This document shows positions 54,039 through 57,271 of a stretch of DNA of 57,271 bases, piece after piece. The stretch is from Deltaproteobacteria bacterium (GTDB taxonomy: Bacteria > Desulfobacterota > Desulfuromonadia > Geobacterales > JAJYBI01). Within the stretch, counting starts at the first letter, position 1. The number at the start of each line of letters is the position of its first letter. Both the position numbers and the translations under genes were made by a program. Below the pieces are notes generated by a model. It had not been told where the DNA came from and made no database searches. It saw only the letters and a program-made list of their open reading frames with translations. Where the stretch lies: positions 1 through 57,271 of the forward strand of contig JAJYBI010000023.1 in the NCBI GenBank assembly GCA_021779095.1, written 5' to 3'.

Positions 54039-54131
54039 GGTGCGCAGGAGTCGGCGGCGGCCGCGAGCCAGCTTTCCCTCATGGCGGAGGAGCTGCACCG
54101 GATGGTGGGGCAGTTCCGGATCGCCGGGTGA
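54039..54131 (+). repeat. 93-bp direct repeat, right copy (orphan chemoreceptor 3' end)
   Basis: A perfect copy of 51661-51753, encoding the last 30 residues of the chemoreceptor plus stop with no gene body before it. The preceding stretch 53817-54038 is AT-richer and holds no gene. A terminator follows at 54177. The two copies bound a 2.3-kb insert (51754-54038). Confidence 0.95.
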
Positions 54132-54176
54132 GGCGGCGCGGAACACCGGCGGGCGGATATATCTCTGAAGTGCACG

Positions 54177-54206
54177 AGGGGCAGGGTCATCCTGCCCCTT
54201 CTTTTT
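54177..54206. terminator. terminator after the orphan chemoreceptor tail
   Basis: AGGGGCAGG-GTCAT-CCTGCCCCT followed by TCTTTTTT. It is related to the hairpin at 51799, which suggests both 93-bp copies once ended full chemoreceptor genes or share one origin. It also ends the convergent DUF3857 gene. Confidence 0.82.
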
Positions 54207-54227
54207 TGCGCTGAGACTGTGCGGGGT

Positions 54228-56123
54228 CTACTCGCTGATCAGCACCTGCGACCGCAGGTCGCGCAGGATGCGGCGGGCGTCCTTCTGGTAGTCCGCCGTG
54301 TAGGCGGCGGAACAGACGTTCGTCGCCGTCTTGTCGTCCAGCTCCCGGGTGACGGTCAGGGTGGTCCCCTCCATCCGGTAGGTCGCCCTGTAGTCGACGG
54401 CGGCGCTGTGGAACGCGAAGTCCTTCGGGAACCCCACCACCCGCATGGCGGCGGGGAACTCGTAGACGTACTCCTCCACGCTCCGCCCCCCGCTGCAGAC
54501 CGTCGGCTTGCGGGGCGTCGGTTCGTAGGCCCCCGCCACGAACCCGCCGATGGGGAAGGCGCTGGAGGCCACCGGCCGGATCGGCATCCCGGTGGTGCTG
54601 GCGACCACCAGCAGGTCCTCCAGCTTGAAGGAGACGCCGAATCGGTAGGTGTCGATCAGCGCCGTGGGGTCGTCCTTCGTGAGCGTCCCTGTGCCGTGGA
54701 CCCCCTGGGCGTCCAGCATCCGCCGTGCCACGTACGCCTCCTGGCCGCCCGGCAGGTCCCGCATCGCCTCCCGGAGCGCGGCGGCGGGGACCCCCCTGAG
54801 GCTGACCTCGGTGGTCCCTTCGGCGGAGCCGTCGGGGTTGATCCTGATCCGGGTGCGCATCACCTGTTCGTTGCCGTACTGGGCGGTGGACGGGATCTTC
54901 ATCCCCTCCCGGTAGTGGGAGACGAGGAGCACCGGCTTTTCCCCCAGGTTCGTGGGGAGCATGCCGTAGGGGATGCCGGAGGCGGTGGCGTCCAGGAAGA
55001 GCTTCTCGTCGGGGAGGTAATCGATCACGTGGTTGATGGTCGCCACCACCGGCACCTTGGGGAGGTCGTACCGGCCGCGGGCGTTCACCAGTGCCTGTTC
55101 GCTCCGGATCATCCGGGCAGCCAGGAGTGCCTGGAGCAGGGTCGCGTGGTCCTTGCAGTCCCCCATCCGGTTGTCCAGCACCACGTCCAGGTCGCGGGGG
55201 ACCACGGCGCCGATGCCGATGCAGTTGCCGCCGTAGGAGATGTTCCGCGTCACCCAGTCGTAGATGGCCCGCGCCTGGGCGTCGGGGGCGGTCGCGTCCG
55301 CCACGATCTGCGCGGCGAGCGTCCTGATCCGGGGCGTCACCGCCGCCTTCGGCGTGGCGCGCGCGCCGTACGCCTCGGCGATCTGCCGGTAGTCATCGAA
55401 GGTGGAGACGTAGACGCTCGGGTCGTCCCCCACGTACGAGATGCCGTTGTCGGCGGGGTTCCACTTCTCCGGGTGCGGGTTGTGCCAGGTCCATTCCAGG
55501 GTCTGCCGGCCGTCCTTCACCACCGGCGGCAGTGCGGTCAGGAAGTACTCCTCGTGGCGCAGCTTCAGCGTCGCCGGGGCGATGATCCTGATATCCACGT
55601 TGTCGTAGGCCTGGTAGCGGGAGAATGCGTTGGCGACGGAGAACTGGCCGGGGAACATCCCCTCCCGGTTCACCACCCGTGACGAGAAGACCGTCGTGTC
55701 GCCCACCGCCAGGTCGGGGAAGACCACGGAGATGGAGGTCTCGTCGGAATAGAGCGGGGAGGCGTTCTTGTAGCCGTCGTTGGTGGTGGTCTGGTAGCTC
55801 CCCTTCGGCACGTCGATCCGCTCGCCCGTTTTCTTCAGGGTGTAGGCCTCCAGGATCTCGCCCGTGGCCACGCTCGTGCTGAAGGTGATGGAGGTCTCCT
55901 TCATGTTCTCCAGGGCGCTCTCTTTCAGCGCCGTCATGGACCATTGCTGGCTCTCCGTGTACGACCCGTCGGCGTTCACCTCGTAGGTGATCTGCCAGTT
56001 CGTGCAGCGGACCGGGATGTCCGCCTCCGCCATCGGCTCCGCCCAGGCGGGGAGGCTGCTTGCCAGCAGCAGGATGGCGGTGAGGAGGAGTTTACGTGCG
56101 GTGCGGAAGTCAAGGCGAGGCAT
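54228..56123 (-). CDS. exported DUF3857 / transglutaminase-like protein
   Basis: 631 residues. Signal peptide (LLLTAILLLASSLPAWA), a DUF3857 beta domain (about 45-240: YEVNADGSYTESQQWSMTAL, YQTTTNDGYKNASPLYSDE), then a transglutaminase-like core. That core has Cys in MGDCKDHATLLQALLAA, His in TINHVIDYLPDEK and Asp in FLDATASG, so the triad is complete. A C-terminal beta domain (about 410-600) follows. Members are envelope cysteine-protease-fold proteins of unclear role. AAGGAG lies 9 nt before the ATG. Its upstream region abuts the attC at 56174. Confidence 0.9.
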   Translation of the reverse strand: MPRLDFRTARKLLLTAILLLASSLPAWAEPMAEADIPVRCTNWQITYEVNADGSYTESQQWSMTALKESALENMKETSITFSTSVATGEILEAYTLKKTGERIDVPKGSYQTTTNDGYKNASPLYSDETSISVVFPDLAVGDTTVFSSRVVNREGMFPGQFSVANAFSRYQAYDNVDIRIIAPATLKLRHEEYFLTALPPVVKDGRQTLEWTWHNPHPEKWNPADNGISYVGDDPSVYVSTFDDYRQIAEAYGARATPKAAVTPRIRTLAAQIVADATAPDAQARAIYDWVTRNISYGGNCIGIGAVVPRDLDVVLDNRMGDCKDHATLLQALLAARMIRSEQALVNARGRYDLPKVPVVATINHVIDYLPDEKLFLDATASGIPYGMLPTNLGEKPVLLVSHYREGMKIPSTAQYGNEQVMRTRIRINPDGSAEGTTEVSLRGVPAAALREAMRDLPGGQEAYVARRMLDAQGVHGTGTLTKDDPTALIDTYRFGVSFKLEDLLVVASTTGMPIRPVASSAFPIGGFVAGAYEPTPRKPTVCSGGRSVEEYVYEFPAAMRVVGFPKDFAFHSAAVDYRATYRMEGTTLTVTRELDDKTATNVCSAAYTADYQKDARRILRDLRSQVLISE

Positions 56124-56173
56124 GGGTGGCTCCTTGGGGGGAGGTGGTGATGTTGTAGTTTATGAGGCGAAAC

Positions 56174-56236
56174 TGACAACGTGGGAGAGCACAGCAGCGG
56201 AGCGCTAGCGGAGACTGCTGCTGCGCTAGGTTAGGT
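56174..56236 (-). other. integron attC site A, last of the right array
   Basis: Reading the minus strand, R'' ACCTAAC (56236-56230) fits RYYYAAC and R' is GTTGTCA (56180-56174). Between them CAGCAGCAG...CTGCTG arms fold around a CTCCGCTAGCGCT loop. R'' is complementary, with one wobble, to GTTGGGT at 56686-56680, where the cassette begins. R' lies about 50 bp upstream of the DUF3857 start, so this is the junction of array and chromosome. Confidence 0.72.
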
Positions 56237-56240
56237 GTTC

Positions 56241-56672
56241 TCACCATGGTCCCCGAAAATTAATCGTGGTGAGACAGTCTTCCGGCTTGCTTACGTAGCG
56301 CCAACTCAATCGTTTTCCAAGGCCGTAATACACCGGTCCTGTTCCGTACTGATAATTTCCTGTACTTTGTTTTGCATCTACTCGCCATGCAATAACACAT
56401 TGCCCTGACGAGGCATCCTTTGGCATCGAACCTTCACTGTATTCCATGATGGAATCTTCGACCTTCAGGCATTGATTAGTTTTGCACCACTCCGACTCTG
56501 GCACCGGAGTATAAAATTCCTTCCCGAGTTGAAAATCTTGATCGCGTTTGAAGCTTTCGATTCGCTTCTCTTTTGACATCCAGAGGGCCGTATTCTGTTC
56601 ATTTGACATAAACGGAATGCAACCGTTGCAAAGAACGGTCAATGCTGTGAACGCAATTATCTTTCTTCTCAT
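56241..56672 (-). CDS. integron cassette protein, probable lipoprotein
   Basis: 143 residues. The N-terminus MRRKIIAFTALTVLCNGC looks like a lipoprotein signal with lipid-accepting Cys18 after Gly; the -3 position is Cys rather than the usual Leu. The mature part is Ser/Tyr/Pro-rich with several Cys and no known domain. An in-frame GTG at 56681, inside the R' box, is an alternative start. AT-rich codon use marks it as acquired. It occupies nearly the whole cassette 56180-56685. Confidence 0.65.
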   Translation of the reverse strand: MRRKIIAFTALTVLCNGCIPFMSNEQNTALWMSKEKRIESFKRDQDFQLGKEFYTPVPESEWCKTNQCLKVEDSIMEYSEGSMPKDASSGQCVIAWRVDAKQSTGNYQYGTGPVYYGLGKRLSWRYVSKPEDCLTTINFRGPW

Positions 56673-56679
56673 CTTTATC

Positions 56680-56730
56680 ACCCAACGGCAGAGAGCACAG
56701 CGGGTTCACCGCTGCTGCGCTTGGTTGAAC
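56680..56730 (-). other. integron attC site B
   Basis: On the minus strand R'' GTTCAAC (56730-56724) and R' GTTGGGT (56686-56680) both fit the consensus exactly. The hairpin AGCGCAGCAGCGG / CCCGCTGTGCTCT is closed by the TGAA loop and leaves extrahelical bases. The GCGGTGAACCCGC centre matches attC 2 and 3 in the left array. It is the best single attC in the window. Confidence 0.85.
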
Positions 56731-56765
56731 AGAATCAGATATTAATTCGGAAGCCTGGATCTGCT

Positions 56766-57080
56766 TTATAAAATATTCTCTCTCAAAATATACCCAACGA
56801 CTGATCCCCTCTCAGTCAGAAAATCTAATATTACCAAAACTTCTTCTTTTAATTTCTTGGTCCTTCTTATTTTTTCGCGCTCTTTGTAGATAAATTTTCT
56901 TGTAAGGTTTTCGAGATAGTATTGAGTATTGGTTTCCAATTTAGCAGACCACAGTTTCTTGTGGGCGGTCATCATCCACGACAACCATGAAATTCCATAA
57001 GTTAGGTATTTGCTTGCTATATTGTTTAACGATTTAGCAAGCGAGTTTAAGGTTGACGGACAATGGCCAATATTTTTCAC
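56766..57080 (-). CDS. cassette gene of unknown function, 5' end uncertain
   Basis: 104 residues from a GTG at 57080. Very Lys/Arg/Leu-rich, helical C-terminus (LTRKFIYKEREKIRRTKKLK), AT-rich. The frame stays open for at least 30 codons upstream (TATDWHTFKDVNSRFFADVV reads naturally into it), so the real start may lie further up, toward the inverted repeat at 57167. I see no ribosome site at 57080. It is followed by attC B, so it is the next cassette's gene, perhaps truncated. Function unknown. Confidence 0.5.
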   Translation of the reverse strand: MKNIGHCPSTLNSLAKSLNNIASKYLTYGISWLSWMMTAHKKLWSAKLETNTQYYLENLTRKFIYKEREKIRRTKKLKEEVLVILDFLTERGSVVGYILRENIL

Positions 57081-57166
57081 AACGTCCGCGAAGAATCTGC
57101 TATTGACGTCTTTAAACGTATGCCAATCCGTTGCGGTCTCCTTCCATTGGGTTTGGGTCCGTGGGC

Positions 57167-57236
57167 GGGGACGTACTTAAAAAGTTAACCAAATCCACGG
57201 ATTTTGCAGACTTTTTAAGTTTTTAAGAATGTCCCC
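57167..57236. repeat. REP-like imperfect inverted repeat
   Basis: GGGGAC-GTACTTAAAAAGTT on the left pairs with AAACTTAAAAAG-type sequence and GTCCCC on the right (57231-57236). The GGGGAC/GTCCCC ends match the ends of the left RAYT element, though the interior differs. It may be the substrate or border of another RAYT outside the window. The remainder of 57237-57271 shows nothing. Confidence 0.5.
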
Positions 57237-57271
57237 TTAGCTTCCACTACCCAAACTGCTCAATTCCCATG

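Noticed and set aside
1..57271. tRNA, rRNA, prophage structural genes or plasmid origin
   Set aside because: No cloverleaf or rRNA-like sequence, no phage structural gene and no replication initiator was recognised on either strand.

Overview
The window looks like a chromosomal stretch of a Geobacter-type member of the Desulfuromonadales. The core is GC-rich with G/C-ending codons. It carries futalosine-pathway menaquinone genes (mqnB, mqnD), lon-thiL, rimO, hemB, a SMUG1-type uracil-DNA glycosylase and a very dense set of PAS/Cache histidine kinases, receivers and chemoreceptors. Genus is inferred from gene families only. No tRNA, rRNA or CRISPR array was seen.

Both ends (1-1832 and 56174-57271) are AT-richer and hold small orphan genes separated by 51-63-nt imperfect inverted repeats with RYYYAAC / GTTRRRY ends. 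These read as integron gene cassettes with attC sites: three on the + strand at the left, at least two on the - strand at the right. In the left array each cassette's R'' box is complementary to the same cassette's own first bases, as expected for real cassettes. No integrase is visible; a divergent gene starts at the extreme left edge. A REP-associated tyrosine transposase (RAYT) element with an 18-bp perfect inverted repeat (1904-2962) separates the left array from the chromosome and has removed the 5' part of another gene.

3.1-9.3 kb: FMN reductase, a decayed P-II gene, exported FKBP, YjdM, a Cys-rich mini-protein, TPR, DUF3108 and MFS proteins. 9.5-31 kb: a signalling block. One histidine kinase, one Cache chemoreceptor and a large hybrid kinase stand alone, followed by mqnB-mqnD. 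Then comes a tightly packed run: kinase, kinase, REC-PAS, REC-HD-GYP, MglA-like GTPase, kinase, REC-MshEN-GspE ATPase with zinc ribbons, and REC. Several of these genes have sigma-28-like promoters (TCAAG-N14-GNCGATAA). The run looks like a phosphorelay, c-di-GMP and small-GTPase circuit aimed at a secretion/pilus-type motor ATPase, and is the best candidate here for an undescribed system.

31-50 kb: RlpA-like protein, a TPR protein with a basic SAHKGR-repeat tail, hsp20-lon-thiL, a minimal cheR-mcp-cheW-cheA set without cheY/cheB, two LolA paralogues, yajQ, rimO, a DksA-like gene, an S4 protein, SMUG1, MaoC, Smr and hemB. 50-56 kb: a chemoreceptor whose last 93 bp, stop codon included, recur perfectly 2.4 kb downstream. 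These copies flank a small island with a truncated hydrolase and an outer-membrane beta-barrel gene. A DUF3857/transglutaminase gene then adjoins the right cassette array. Large antisense open frames throughout are GC-driven shadows and were left out.
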